Part shown: in pieces, positions 49,874 to 60,369 of the stretch | Position numbering within the stretch: position 1 is the first letter of the stretch | Layout: each line of letters opens with the position of its first letter | DNA from: Astropecten irregularis | Lineage: Eukaryota; Echinodermata; Asteroidea; Paxillosida; Astropectinidae | Length of the DNA stretch: 64,000 bases | Assembly: GCA_963971285.1 (NCBI GenBank) | Contig: OZ020255.1 | Span: 1,674,001-1,738,000, forward strand | Reading direction: 5' to 3' | Translations under genes and position numbers: made by a program | Notes under the pieces: model-generated | What the model was told of the DNA's origin: nothing | Seen by the model: the letters and a program-made list of their open reading frames with translations, nothing else | The model's database searches: none

Positions 49874-50260
49874 GCTATGGCAGAAGAAATAATCGAAGAC
49901 TTGGACAACATTAAATCGACGGTAGAGGCCTTTACCTTGGCATCTTTATATAAGGTAGAAAGGGCTAAAAGTATGAAGGAAGTTAATGAAATAATGACGG
50001 CAGATCTAAGACAAACGCTTCATAGAACAGACTTTGATGTTAAAACCTTGAAAAGAGAGATCCATGATTATGATGCAAACATGGCCAAAAAAGATTTGCT
50101 CTTTGAATAATTTGGTTAAATACCTAAGGTCTACACAAACATCAACACCTAAGAAAAGTCCTGGCAATATATCCACTGATTTCTCATCAAAACATGAATT
50201 CACAAATTTCTCAGTCCTTCAGTGGACGAACAGAGTACACTGTTCGGAACGTTGAGATAA
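49874..50260 (+). pseudogene. coiled-coil module copy 6, divergent
   Basis: After a TTTCGTAG acceptor the frame reads MAEEIIEDLDNIKSTVEAFT, LASLYKVERAKSMKEVNEIM and LRQTLHRTDFDVKTLKREIH; after TAA another frame gives NNLVKYLRSTQTSTPKKSPG. Alignment with copies 1-5 at 16.7-25.5 kb is clear in order (DL-N-K-T--AF-LA-LYKVE ... FDV-TL-R---D-D ... K-LE). Here it lies just before the HN-D-EEIMGMFS block, suggesting both belong to one protein. Confidence 0.55.
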
Positions 50261-50329
50261 TACCACCGGTTCTTCTCAGAACCACACACTCTCATAGGAG
50301 AGATTACATGGTGTCACTGCAAGGAGGGT

Positions 50330-50792
50330 ATTGTTGGTTTTACTACACACAAGAGTGCAGACCATCAATGAGCAGCTGAAGAAGGAGACTTCATCAGCTA
50401 GAACATATAACATGGATGCAGAGGAAATAATGGGAATGTTCAGCTCCTCAAAGCAAAGGTCTCCAAATACCACTGTGTGCTACATGTACCTCTCTTGCCA
50501 GATGCGTTCCAATGGAGTACTTGGATGGTCTCGAAGAAGAACGGAGGGAAGAGATTCTCAAGTTAGGGAGAATGCAAAGGGACAAACGGAAGAAGAAGCA
50601 AAACTCAGAACAGAAATCATCAGAAGGGAGACAGACAAGGAGCATGCTCGTGACACAAAAGAAAGGAAAAAACTAGAGATGAAATTGAAGGAAAATGGCA
50701 TAGACAGTGTCCAGAGAGATTATCCGAATCTAGACTACTGTACATGTATTCTAAATTGGATGATGTCCAAGATATCATTGATGGAAGAATAG
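50330..50792 (+). pseudogene. C-terminal part of the coiled-coil/EEIMGMFS transposon protein
   Basis: The open frame contains TSSARTYNMDAEEIMGMFSS, TVCYMYLSCQMRSNGV, then a Lys/Arg/Glu-rich tail (EEEAKLRTEIIRRETDKEHA). In relatives the block reads 'CYLS--MR--K----YLDGL--ERR'; here that part lies in a second frame. Homologous to 30054-30392. Confidence 0.5.
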
Positions 50793-51006
50793 TAGGAACT
50801 GCATTGGGGAGTTTGGGTATGCGTCGTGAGTTGAGAGGATAGTGTGGCGCCGCTGCGCTATAGTGTTGCAAAAACAGTATTAACTGCATTGTGGAGTTCA
50901 GGCACCACATTTAGACTAGCAATCAGCCTCTCAACAGTCAAACAGGTACAGCATGCAAAAACATTTCCAAAAGAATTGGAACAAATGATTCGGCATGTTT
51001 CTCTGT

Positions 51007-52225
51007 ATGGGGCTTGTGCAGATGTGTGGAATCAGAGCCTGCTGGGAAAATGGTACAGCTCATAAGCCTGTCAATGGTGTAATGAGCAGGAAACGATTTC
51101 TGCTGTTAGTGTCATACAATTGTTTACTTTGTGGACAATTCCTCTATCAGTGATGATGACAAGGCGGCTAACAAGTTGTGGAAAATTCATCCATGGCTCA
51201 ACATGCCTTGGGAGAATTGCCTAAAGACGACTCGAGAAGAGCACAACTCTGTGGATGAAATGATGGTCCAAAACAACCTTTGGGCAAAACCAGCAGCATC
51301 AGGCAGTGCAAGTGGCATGGCATATGACTTTGACGTCTACCAAGGGGGCGATGGCAAACAAACGGAGCTGGGCCAAGGAGCTGATGTTATGCTGCAACTC
51401 ATTGCAACACTGCAACACCACATGAATTACAAGATATATGCCGACAACCTGTTTACAGGTCTTCCCCTTCTAAACAAGGTCAGAAAGTTTGGAATGCATT
51501 ACGTTGGTACGTTGTGTGAGAATCGTCTGTTTGACTGCAAGCTCCAAGATGAGAAGTCACTCAAGAAGAAGGGGCGAGGCTCTCATGACTACCTGGTTGA
51601 AGAGCATTCCAATATCCCTCAGTGAGGTGGATGAACAACAAAGTAGTCACTCTGTTGTCCACCTACAGTATGTTGCCATGTACATGTAGGTCCAGTTGAC
51701 AAAGTCTGACAGTGGGACCAAGAAGAAGGAACAAACCAACGTTGATCGACCTGCTATCATCAAGCAATACAACCAGTTCATTGGGAAGGGGGGGGGGAAC
51801 AACCAAATGGACAGCTACCTTGCTAAATACAGATAGAACATAAAGTCCAGGCACTGGTACATGAAACTGTTTTGGCATTCGATCATAATGACCATCGTGA
51901 ATGCCTGGCTGACATACAGATGCAACTGTCAACAGCCACAGATTCCTAAGAAATCCTGGATGAAACGCCGTTTGTTTCAAGATCTTGCATCAGCGCTGAT
52001 TGACACAAGGTGCTCACGAAGGAAAGGCAGACCATCAATGAAGGACTTAACGATGCTGTTGTCACACCACGTCCACGGAAAGTCTGTAAGGGACTAGTGG
52101 AAGATGTTGTGAAGGACAGATATGGCCACTGCCCAGTGAAGGTGGAGAAATGGGGCTGCTGTAAACTTTTGCAAGGTCAACAACACAAACATCATTGTGC
52201 GAGAAGTGCAATGTTCAAAGGCGCT
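51007..52225 (+). pseudogene. piggyBac-like transposase, copy A
   Basis: Successive frames read MGLVQMCGIRACWENGTAHK, PVNGVMSRKRFLLL, then the open frame from 51131 (LWKIHPWLNMPWENCLK, HNSVDEMMV, YADNLFTGLPLLNKVRKFGM, HYVGTLCENRL), then KKKEQTNVDRPAIIKQYNQF, MDSYLAKYR, HWYMKLFWHSIIMTIVNAWL, and a Cys-rich end (GHCPVKVEKWGCC). This is the full piggyBac order: insertion domain, DDE core, C-terminal RING-like Cys-rich domain. First Asp (SVDE) and second Asp (YADN) are present; the 'GGVD-MD' third Asp is replaced by GGNNQMD beside a 10-G run. At least three frame breaks. Confidence 0.82.
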
Positions 52226-52833
52226 TCGTTGAAGACCGAAATTGTTTCAGGTCTTACCATGTGTAATATGATAAATATGTTATTGCTAACTATACAGTGT
52301 AATTTAAATTAACAGTCTCAAGCTTTGAAGCTTTGAAATGAGTGTGTGTACTGTTTGCGTGGGTGATTATTTTTAATTTGTAAAATGTTATTTCTCAATT
52401 GCTTATTGGTAGAAACCCAAGGAAATAGATCCAGCAAGACTATGCAGAAATGCATGGAAGTACATGTAGGTCAAATCTTCTGTACCAAAAGTGGCCAGCC
52501 CTCTCGGCCTGCATTTTGCAATATATGCGAACAGCATTGCACATAAGTGGAAGGAGTGCTTTGGTGTGCAACACATGGAGGACAATGTATTCAGTGAAGG
52601 TATGTACAGTATACACGTGTGTTCTGTAAGGAAGTACTGTACATGTAACTGTGATTTCATCAAATTGATCATTTTCAAAGTTATGCTACATGTACAATTT
52701 AGCTATTATCTGCAAAACATGGAGTTATTGCCAATTTTTAACAGGTTGGTACAGTGAATACAGAAAACTGTTTGTTGCAGTCCATTCTTTCTTTAAATGT
52801 TTGTATAATTTCATTTTTTAGGGAGGTATCAGT
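52226..52833 (+). other. intron-like DNA between two piggyBac fragments
   Basis: A coding-like patch at 52470-52600 ends at AAG/GTATGT and contains the Cys-bearing string FCTKSGQPSRPAFCNICEQH, possibly a displaced Cys-rich end. The rest is AT-rich and ends in a good acceptor (CATTTTTTAG). Confidence 0.35.
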
Positions 52834-53436
52834 GTGGAGAAGTACATGAAGAGGATCGACAGCAAGGTTGAAGCCAACCTATCACATTTTTATGCGATGC
52901 AAAAACAGAGTCATGACAACTGCAGACTCATACTGCCGGAACTGAAGAGTTTCTTAGGCATTAACTTTGCCATGACGTATATTTGCTCTGTCCACATTAG
53001 GGTGAACTGGTCGGGTCAGCAGGCATTGCATCAGCAACTTATTGCAGACACTATGTCTTCACGACGCTTTGAGGAGATACGTAGAAATCTTCACATTGTT
53101 GACAATGATGAGAAGCCAGAAGAGGGTAACGACCATCTTTGGAAAAGTTGGCCGTTCCTTGACACGCTCGAGGAGACTTTCAAGACAGCCATAGACACAG
53201 CTAAGCATGCTAAGGAGCAAGTCTCAGTCAATGGGATGATGATACCTTTCAAGAGCAGGTCCTCATCCAAACAGTACATCCGTGGTCAAAGGCACATTGC
53301 AATGCTAAGACAAGCTGGAGGACCAACAGTGACCTCTTTGACAGTGCATGGAATGATGCCCCTGAATGCGGCCCTTCATATCAATTTATTTGACAAAGCA
53401 AATGAACAGTCTACATCTAGATATAAAACAAAATAG
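52834..53436 (+). CDS. piggyBac-like transposase N-terminal half, copy B (catalytically altered)
   Basis: An intact 200-codon frame after a strong acceptor: VEANLSHFYAMQKQSHDNCR, ELKSFLGINFAMTYICSVH, LIADTMSSRRFEEIRRNLHI, VDNDEKPEEGNDHLWKSWPF, and VSVNGMMIPFKSRSSSKQYI. It matches the start of the DDE_Tnp_1_7 (piggyBac) domain, 'F---IGI-I-MG', 'MSR-RF--I---LHF-DN' and 'SIDE-MIPFKGR', but the catalytic Asp-Glu is Asn-Gly. It comes from a different subfamily than copy A. Ends at TAG (53434-53436). Confidence 0.8.
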   Translation: MEKYMKRIDSKVEANLSHFYAMQKQSHDNCRLILPELKSFLGINFAMTYICSVHIRVNWSGQQALHQQLIADTMSSRRFEEIRRNLHIVDNDEKPEEGNDHLWKSWPFLDTLEETFKTAIDTAKHAKEQVSVNGMMIPFKSRSSSKQYIRGQRHIAMLRQAGGPTVTSLTVHGMMPLNAALHINLFDKANEQSTSRYKTK

Positions 53437-53559
53437 TTCTTGTTGAAAAGGACACATACAGTATTTGGTGCAAGAATAAGAATTGGATATTTCACATAAC
53501 ATCAGTAATTAAGCTATCAGAATTGAATTCAGTGGACATCATGGCAACCAGGACCCAGG

Positions 53560-54011
53560 TGTTTTATGTGTCCCAGAAAATGTGGACTTTTTTGGAGTGG
53601 CATGTGAAGTTGTACCGCAGCAAGTTAATTATCTTATAGATGAAGGGTTGGCTTGTGGGAAAGGGTCAAGTGCAGTCATCAGCTACCTTTATGATTTCTT
53701 TGCCAACTTTGGTCTTGGTGAATCCGATGTTCACCTGCAATGTGATAATTGTTCAGGACAGAACAAAAACAAATACACCTACCTTGCACAAGAGCTTGAC
53801 TTTGAACTTTATGATCGCCGGCCACACCAAATTTGCACTAGACTGGTGTTTCGGGCTGGTGAAACAACGATACCGGCATTCAATGGTGAGCTGCCTTGAA
53901 GACATTGCTGAAGTTGTTGTGAAGAGTTATGGCGTCATCGTCCTATGTTCAAGGATCTTGGTCCATGAGAACCATACAGTTTTGTGTAAGTCTTGTGAGT
54001 TACAGCTGTGA
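53560..54011 (+). pseudogene. DUF7869-like multicopy transposon protein fragment
   Basis: Reads FFGVACEVVPQQVNYLIDEG, LACGKGSSAVISYLYDFF, SDVHLQCDNCSGQNKNKYTY in one frame, then LNFMIAGHTKFALDWCFGLV and KQRYRHSMVSCLEDIAEVV in the next. 'VHLH-DNC-GQNKN' and 'GHTKF-PD--FGL-K-R-R' are landmarks of a family I recall as DUF7869, abundant in marine invertebrate and some plant-pathogen genomes. The name is from memory. One frameshift at about 53800. Confidence 0.65.
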
Positions 54012-54155
54012 AGGTGGCAAGAAAACCAGGCCAAGTGAATAGAAGATGTAGTCAAAGTATCGCGGTACTATTCAAAATCATCTCTGAAGGAGCAGTACCA
54101 GCAACGTTCAATTCTTCATTTTACACAGAGAAAGAGAGAGAGACAAACGTGTAAC

Positions 54156-54479
54156 ATGAACATGACAAGGCCACTAGAGGACATCCAAGAGATACTGCAG
54201 GAACGCCGAGTCCACGAATGCGAAGTGTGTGGATTGTGTTTCGGGAAAAGGTTCAACCTTGTTCACCACCGAAGCACCCACCTTGAGTACCGAGAACGAT
54301 TCAAATGCAGGCAGTGCCCCCTGGGCTATGGAAGAAGAGCGCACCTGAAACGCCACTACGATAGTGCGCACACCCACAAGAGAAATGATGCACCACGGGT
54401 CTACCCAAGAATTGAACAGATTAAACCCTGGATGACCAGGGGAGGAAGAAAAAGAGAAAGAGGAAGGGGAAAGAGATGA
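54156..54479 (+). CDS. two-finger C2H2 zinc-finger open frame
   Basis: A 107-codon frame with two C2H2 fingers: HECEVCGLCFGKRFNLVHHR followed by STH, and FKCRQCPLGYGRRAHLKRHY followed by DSAH (spacing C-x2-C-x12-H-x3-H and C-x2-C-x12-H-x4-H). Both sets of ligands are intact. A basic tail rich in Arg/Lys follows to the TGA. DNA or RNA binding is expected. It may be one protein with the acidic frame downstream. Confidence 0.7.
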   Translation: MNMTRPLEDIQEILQERRVHECEVCGLCFGKRFNLVHHRSTHLEYRERFKCRQCPLGYGRRAHLKRHYDSAHTHKRNDAPRVYPRIEQIKPWMTRGGRKRERGRGKR

Positions 54480-54719
54480 AGGAAGGAAGAGGAGACAAGA
54501 AGAAGAGGAGACAAGAAAGAGAGACACCAGTAGACATGGTAGAGTAGAGAGACAAGAAGGCAAAGATGAGATGCACAGGGAACAAGAAGAAGTAAGAAGA
54601 ACCGAGACAAAAGAACCACAACAAAATGAGACACACACAAAAGAAGAAGAGATTGCAGCAGAGGAGGCAGCCATATCACTGATGGCATCAGACATTGAAC
54701 AGTTGATAAGGAGATAGAA

Positions 54720-55064
54720 GTGGTGGAACAAGAGGACACACAGAGGAAGTACACTTCAGGGAAACCCAAAACAATGGAGTTGAAAAGAAAGATGATGGAG
54801 GAAGGTGGAGAGGAGGAAGAAGAAGAACTTAGCGAGAGTGAAAGTGACAGCGAGAGTAGCGACAGCGAAGAAGATGAGAGACAACCAGCAAAGCGGAGAA
54901 GAAGGAGCAGAATTGAGTGTATGAAATGGCAGGATATCAGCAAGGGGATTACAGCAATCACAGAAACGCACATGAAGACAACGTATGACAAAAGAGGAAG
55001 GGTGAAGAAAACAGAAGTCACGAAGAGAAAATACAGGGAGAGGGTTGAAAATGAGGAAGAATGA
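54720..55064 (+). CDS. acidic/basic low-complexity open frame, likely 3' part of the zinc-finger gene
   Basis: Contains a long Glu/Ser/Asp tract (EEEEEELSESESDSESSDSE) followed by RQPAKRRRRSRIECMKWQ and a mixed-charge end. AATAAA follows at 55083. The GA-rich plus strand makes long Ser/Leu-rich frames on the minus strand, which I regard as shadows. Confidence 0.4.
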   Translation: MVEQEDTQRKYTSGKPKTMELKRKMMEEGGEEEEEELSESESDSESSDSEEDERQPAKRRRRSRIECMKWQDISKGITAITETHMKTTYDKRGRVKKTEVTKRKYRERVENEEE

Positions 55065-55589
55065 GAATACAATATGTATGGCAATAAAATGCAATGGAAA
55101 CGCAAGAGCTATGACATTATAAGGGAAAAAATGAAACTTGTGTCTGCCTCACTTTCGGACAGTGATGATGGAATGGAAGAATCTAGAGACAACAAGCTTA
55201 CTGACAATCACAATGCTTCGAAACAAAGAATATGGTTGTGTGAATAATGACATGGGGTTACCCAAAGTCAACAGAGAGGGCACACAAAAAACCAGCAATG
55301 CCGAATCTTCAAAGTCCAATTATTTTTTTAAAGGCAAATTGCTTTTTTTCCTGATGGTATTTCCCACTCTGCATTGAAAGAGGAATCTTGTTCATTCTGT
55401 ATCCCTGATTTGAGAGTTACTGGGCTACATGTATGAATCCATGTGAATGAGTGAGATCCTGAGATTCAGAAACCAGTCTGGATTTCAATCCAAAATTTTG
55501 ACTAGCAAGCAGAAAATACTTAAACCAGCAAGCTATTCCAAAGTTGTACAATAACAAAAGAAAGTGCATCTTGCACCAATTTTAAGTGG
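55065..55589. other. no gene recognised
   Basis: 3' flank of the zinc-finger frames, then AT-rich DNA without recognisable coding potential. Confidence 0.45.
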
Positions 55590-55839
55590 CAGATTTCTTC
55601 TAGGCCAATTGCACATGTGGTCAAGTACTACAAGAGAACCCTGTCATATAACATTGTATAAGGTCCACTTTATCGACCATGACTGGAAGCTCCAAAGTAG
55701 ATGTCTATCAACACTGTACATGCCGGCCATCCACACCGCAGAAAACCTTGCTGGAGGGATGAAAGACATTTTAGCTCTTTGGAATCTGTCACGCGAAAGG
55801 CAAGATGTGCATCACGATAGACTTGCAGGATTAAATAAC
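55590..55839 (+). pseudogene. hAT (ZBED-like) transposase exon, interrupted by a LINE
   Basis: Reads MWSSTTREPCHITLYKVHFI, DHDWKLQSRCLSTLYMPAIH, TAENLAGGMKDILALWNLSR. 'W-S--N-AY-S-T-H-I---W-L----L----F--HTA-NI---L---L-EW-L' is the first part of the hAT catalytic core. It ends at AAATAAC, where a LINE was inserted. Confidence 0.7.
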
Positions 55840-56552
55840 CTGTAGGACACTAAAAATTCATGAACCAATGTCATAACACCGACATCACCAATAAACTCTC
55901 CTGGGACAAGTACATCAGTGGTATTGCCAAAAGGACCTCTCAACGTGTAGGTTGTTTATACCGTGCACGGAAATGCCTTTCCCCCCCTGTCATTCTGTAC
56001 TTATACAAGACGACAATCCGCCCTGTTATGGAGTACTGTTGTCACATCTGGTCCGGTGCTCCAGCTTGTCACCTTTCTCTGTTGGACAGAATACAGCGTC
56101 GAGTTGTTAACCTGGTGGGCCAAGAATTGTCATCTTCCTTGGAACCCCTCTCACATCGTCGCAATGTATCTTCACTGAGCCTGTTTTACAGATACTATCA
56201 CGGCATGTGTTCCAATGGTCTTTCGTTGGTCGTCCCTGTTGACCGTCCCTCACAACGAACCACTCGCCTCTCAGTCAAATCCCATCCTCATACAGTCGTG
56301 ACTCCCAAATGCAGGTCCAAGGGGTATGCTACGAGTTTCTTTCCACGTACTGCTTCACTCTGGAACTCCTTACCTGCATCCTGTTTCCCTGCTGTATATA
56401 ATTTGTCTAAGTTCAAGTGCAATGTGAATAGGTTTCTGTTATCTTAATTCTGTGCGCTTTCTTTTCCTTTCTCTTTCTTTTTTAGCCCTCACCTCGAGTG
56501 GCCTTTGTGCCTTGTGTTGGGCGACTTCCATAAAAAAAAATATAAAAAAAAT
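55840..56552 (+). mobile_element. 5'-truncated CR1/jockey-like LINE with A-rich tail
   Basis: A 196-codon open frame (55860-56447) gives the reverse-transcriptase end: YISGIAKRTSQRVGCLYRAR, ILYLYKTTIRPVMEYCCHIW, LDRIQRRVVNLVG, SSLSLFYRYYHGMCS and ASLWNSLPASCF before the stop. After about 85 bp of 3' UTR comes an A-rich tail (56532-56552). AAATAAC before 55840 and again at 56549-56555 is a plausible 7-bp target duplication. The fresh, unbroken frame suggests a fairly recent insertion. Confidence 0.82.
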
Positions 56553-56718
56553 AACATGAACATTGACCCAATTCATTGACATCGATTCAAAAGAAGTAGT
56601 GGATTTGTGTCGTGCATTAAAATGTCGTTTTGTTTGTGCAGCCTGCCATACATGTCATACATAATTTTTTGCGCAATTGGAGATTTCATTGTGCAAAATA
56701 AAATCTTTTCTTAAATCA
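56553..56718. other. intergenic
   Basis: Short AT-rich stretch ending in a possible acceptor (TCTTAAATCAG). Confidence 0.35.
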
Positions 56719-57067
56719 GACCATCTGTCATCTGGACAAGACCGCGATAAGCTGTCAGGCTTGTCAGCAGATCAGTACAAGAAAGTCATCACAGCCGAAG
56801 AAGCAGCATAACCCTGCACCAGCTGTAGAGAGGTCCAGTGGAACCCGTTCCAAGCGCCCACATGTCAACAAGTACAGACCAAGAGATACCACTAGACAAG
56901 CATCAGAGGTTGCCTCCGACTCCGATACAGATTCATCTACATCTTCATCAATTGCCGACTTTCCTGACTCTTCTTCTGATCGCGGGGGAATGATCAATGC
57001 AGATGTCTTAGCAGTTCAAGTGGACAGCATTGATTCATCATCGGCATCTGAGGCAGAAGATTACTAA
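56719..57067 (+). CDS. candidate 3' exon, Ser/Asp-rich tail
   Basis: A plus-strand frame open through the interval reads SCQACQQISTRKSSQPKKQH, RSSGTRSKRPHVNKYRP, then SDSDTDSSTSSSIADFPDSS and DSIDSSSASEAEDY before TAA (57065-57067); AATAAA follows at 57141. It resembles the disordered end of a nuclear or Gag-like protein with a Cys pair at the start. No family recognised. Confidence 0.4.
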
Positions 57068-57203
57068 AAACAAGTACATGATGGTTTAGTGCGAGTGTAT
57101 ACTGTACTGTGATTATTGTTTGTTAACCACAATTCTTCCTAAATAAAACAACCTACAAGAACCTGAGAAAATCTTGTTTGTGTTTGTATTGTCTCATTCC
57201 AGA

Positions 57204-57510
57204 AGCATGGCTAGTAATGCTAGCGAGCAGAGACACTGCAGCTACTCTAAGAAACAGGCTCTCTGGAGGCATGTGAAGTACGACCATGGCCCTGAGTTGT
57301 ATCACTTCTGCCCCTACTGTGAATTCCGAGAGAAGCGGAACTAATTTGTGGCGACACTTCAGGTTCTGCCACCCATCCAAGATGGCAGATTGTAAGAAGG
57401 TGCTTCCCACAGAGAAACGGCCGGAGGAAGAAGAGGATGCAGGACGTGCCTCGTTTCGTACCCAGGCCAGAGCTTTGGTGAGGATGATCAGAGTCCTCCG
57501 TTTGTGACAT
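57204..57510 (+). pseudogene. single zinc-finger fragment, frameshifted
   Basis: One frame reads KQALWRHVKYDHGPEL and YHFCPYCEFREKRN, then the next gives TNLWRHFRFCHPSKM. Together this is one C-x2-C ... H-x4-C/H finger repeated after a basic region. The same frame then has a Glu-rich stretch. Frameshift at about 57340. Confidence 0.4.
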
Positions 57511-57729
57511 AATCCCCTCTTGCGTGTACATAACCGCTCATGAATGTGCATGTGAGGTTCATTAAATATTTTTGTGGGATTGTTCATGGTCGCTGGTGGT
57601 GGATTTGTCAGGGGTTTATTCACTGACGGGCGGCCAGGTTCGCCACAATAATGACGGATTAGAATTCCAGGAGCTTGTTCAACTCCTTCACAGGCACTTT
57701 GGGGTTGGGATACAGTGCAGTCTCTTCAA
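57511..57729. other. no gene seen
   Basis: Degraded sequence between two fragments. Confidence 0.35.
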
Positions 57730-58045
57730 AAGGCGCTGTATGAACGTACACAGTTAGAGGATTAGTCCCTCATGGACTTTTCCAGGGCCCTTATGCGATT
57801 ATATGATAGGATACTAGATGTATCTTCTGAGAGCGAGAAGGCTTCTTTTCAGGATCTCCGTGACAACATTTTGATCGTGTAGTTTGTTGCAGGGGCGCGC
57901 AATCAGAGTGTTAGATTAGAGTTGAGAAGATTGGAACTAGCGAAGCAACATACATTCACCGAACTGCATGAAGCAGCACTTGAATTGTTTAGGGACCTAG
58001 AGAGGCTCCTAAGGCTAAGCGTGTTCAGGCTAGACAAGATGTAGG
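57730..58045 (+). pseudogene. Gag-like retrotransposon fragment
   Basis: Reads LMDFSRALMRLYDRIL, then after a stop FVAGARNQSVRLELRRLELA and ELHEAALELFRDLERLL. 'L--QFVEG-R---LR-ELRR-------T--EL--EAL' is the C-terminal capsid pattern of LTR-retrotransposon Gag. No Pol follows. Old remnant. Confidence 0.4.
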
Positions 58046-58599
58046 CCAGGGTGATTACCACAGTGAGACAGATGATAATTCATATTATTGATTCATTCAT
58101 AAGGCTCACCTCCATGAAGATGCTGAACGGTATGAAGAGGATGGGGGGGGGGGAATTCAGGGTAAAAATAGGCATTTATTTAATTATTTTTGAGTTTTGG
58201 AATTATTACATTTTCTTAAACTTTGATATGTCTACTTTAACTATAAATCATAATAAAGGTGATTATTAGCACATAACGTGGCTTAATTAGCATTTTTTTA
58301 AAATTAATTCTTTGTTTTTACAAACCGGAAGTCTAAACAATTGACCGAAAGTCCGCTTTTTTTAATGGAAAAAACCCCCTTTGTAACAGAAAAGCTGGAC
58401 TTGTTTTGAGGCATTATTATACCCCTAATAAATACACGTCATAGAGTTAAATAAAAAACTAGAGTGTGCACTCTGCGCGTGTTGCTCGAACCATGGCCAG
58501 CGCCATTGTATTATTAAAGGAAACAAGGGAAAACGCGCGCGTCCCGTTTCAAATTGTGCGTACAAACTACATATTCTTATCCCAGTTACCCAGTGTCGG
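58046..58599. other. no gene recognised
   Basis: AT-rich, with a 9-G run near 58144. 58440-58600 shows raised CpG directly before the Mutator-like transposase. Confidence 0.4.
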
Positions 58600-58937
58600 G
58601 GAGTGCATTCAGCCAGCATGCCTGGAAAATCCGAGAGGCTTCAGAACAAGCATCCGAGGATGACATGAAGCGTGCAGCCAGACATCTTTGAGGTCTAATG
58701 ATGAGCGAAGACCACACCCTGACAGAGGACAGTCCCATTGAAGTTTGCGTGAGTTTTGATGGGACCTGGTCCAAGCGTGGCTTCACTGCCAATCATGGAA
58801 TCGGTGTTGTAATAAGCATGGACACTGGTGAGATACTCGATACAGTTGCACTGTCGAAAGTGTGTGGTCCATGCAGTAAGCGTGCACGTCATAACCACTC
58901 AACCAAGGAGTACAAGGAGTAGATGGAAGAGCACAAG
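58600..58937 (+). pseudogene. Mutator-like transposase core, left part
   Basis: One frame reads HAWKIREASEQASEDDMKRA, a stop (TGA), then VCVSFDGTWSKRGFTANHGI, GVVISMDTGEILDTVALSKV and CGPCSKRARHN, a stop (TAG), then MEEHK. 'V-FDG-W-KRG--S--G-G-VI---TG-VLD--VLSK-C--C' is the first catalytic-Asp region of the Mutator-like family common in invertebrates. It is cut by the element at 58938; the next codons (AVCQKT) are at 60370. Confidence 0.75.
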
Positions 58938-60369
58938 CAGGGCTCTCCCTTAACTTTTTTTTTCAGTCGCCAGCCGGACTACCCAGCCAGAGTTTTGGGT
59001 AGTCCGCCAGTTTTTTAACTCGCCCGCATATGTTTTATGCTTTTTTTTCAATCAAACTTAAAATTGATAAAAAGACATTATTTGCAATTTCGGCAAACAA
59101 GTGTTACTGGTTATTAAACTTAGTGTTAAGTGTTATTTGTTTGATAAAAATGTACGCTAATTGCAAATATATTACACAATCACAACTAAAGTTGGTAGTC
59201 AACACTTATATATGAACAAAAGTGCACATCAGCTTCAGTTTTGCGCTAGCAAATGTTTTCTTGCACTTGAAATTTTTTTATTTAAAACCATTAATTATAT
59301 GTTTATTTTGGTTTAATTTATACAAATCAGTTTATTGGAAATATTAGAAGATTACTTGTAAAACGAGTATAACATTGCCGGGTATAATACCTGCAATTTA
59401 ATATTATATAAGAAATCAAGAACCCGGAAGTATGCTGCGTAATGGCTGTTGATGAGTACCGTATCGGGGCGCCACGCCAGGCTTGGCGTGCTTAAAAATT
59501 ACACCTCATTGAATTGACCAGACCCTCCCAGAACACCCCGACTTTTAACTGATTTCCGCTATTTTTAAGGGTGCCAAATTTTATTTTGCGCTATTTCTAC
59601 CTACATGACAGACCAAGCAAAACTTAGCGCGATCTTTTTTTCCGACAATGTCATGAACACCGACATGAAACACGATGTATGCATTGCCACGATTGTTATT
59701 TGTATCGTTGCAAGATCCCCGTGCAATTACAAATATTCTGACCGTACCGTAAAGCGCATTTTCGTGATCAGCTACATCTTACTTGAATTTCAGTCGGTAA
59801 TTTTGTCCAAGAAGAAACACACTTTTCACGTACATGTGCTTGATCTAAAAACAAACGTCGTGAGAAAAAATCCTAGGGCGTCGAATGCATAGAGAAGACG
59901 TAAACACGATGCATCGTGCAGTCAGCATGCATGGTCATAATCTCGAATATTCTACGACTGGTATCCGACCCACACGGCCACACGTAAAAGCTACTATATC
60001 AAAACAACGTGCACCAGTCTCAACCACGTGTGGGCATGGCAGGAAGCCTCCATGCACACCGTACGTACTGTGTGTGTACATGCACGGTGTAGGCTCGGTC
60101 GGTTCCGAAGATCTGCCGTACGGGGTAGGATTTTTGGACGGTACGGTACATGTATATCGCGGCCGGGCAGAGTAAGTTTTCTTTTCGGCAGCGTATTTTT
60201 TTAGTCAATGTTTAAAAAATAAGCGGCCGGGCATAGGAATATTTTTTTCTACACTTTATTTCAACAAAATTTGAGTCGCCCGCCGGACTACCAAGAGAAG
60301 GGTTTTGACTCGCCCGCCGCTTTTTTGAGTCGCATTTGGCACCCGGGCGACCGCTAAGGTCGAGCCCTG
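58938..60369. mobile_element. 1432-bp hAT-like element with 5-bp target duplication
   Basis: The termini CAGGGCTCTCCCTTAAC and (complement) CAGGGCTCGACCTTAGC are inverted repeats of the CAGGG hAT type. ACAAG precedes (58933-58937) and follows (60370-60374). Subterminal GTCGCC-CCGGACTACC repeats occur at both ends in inverted orientation. It contains no recognisable transposase. Confidence 0.78.

Noticed and set aside
54174..55105. Long minus-strand Ser/Leu/Phe-rich open frames over the zinc-finger region
   Set aside because: They are the complement of GA-rich plus-strand coding sequence; composition is pure low complexity and the plus strand carries recognisable C2H2 fingers.
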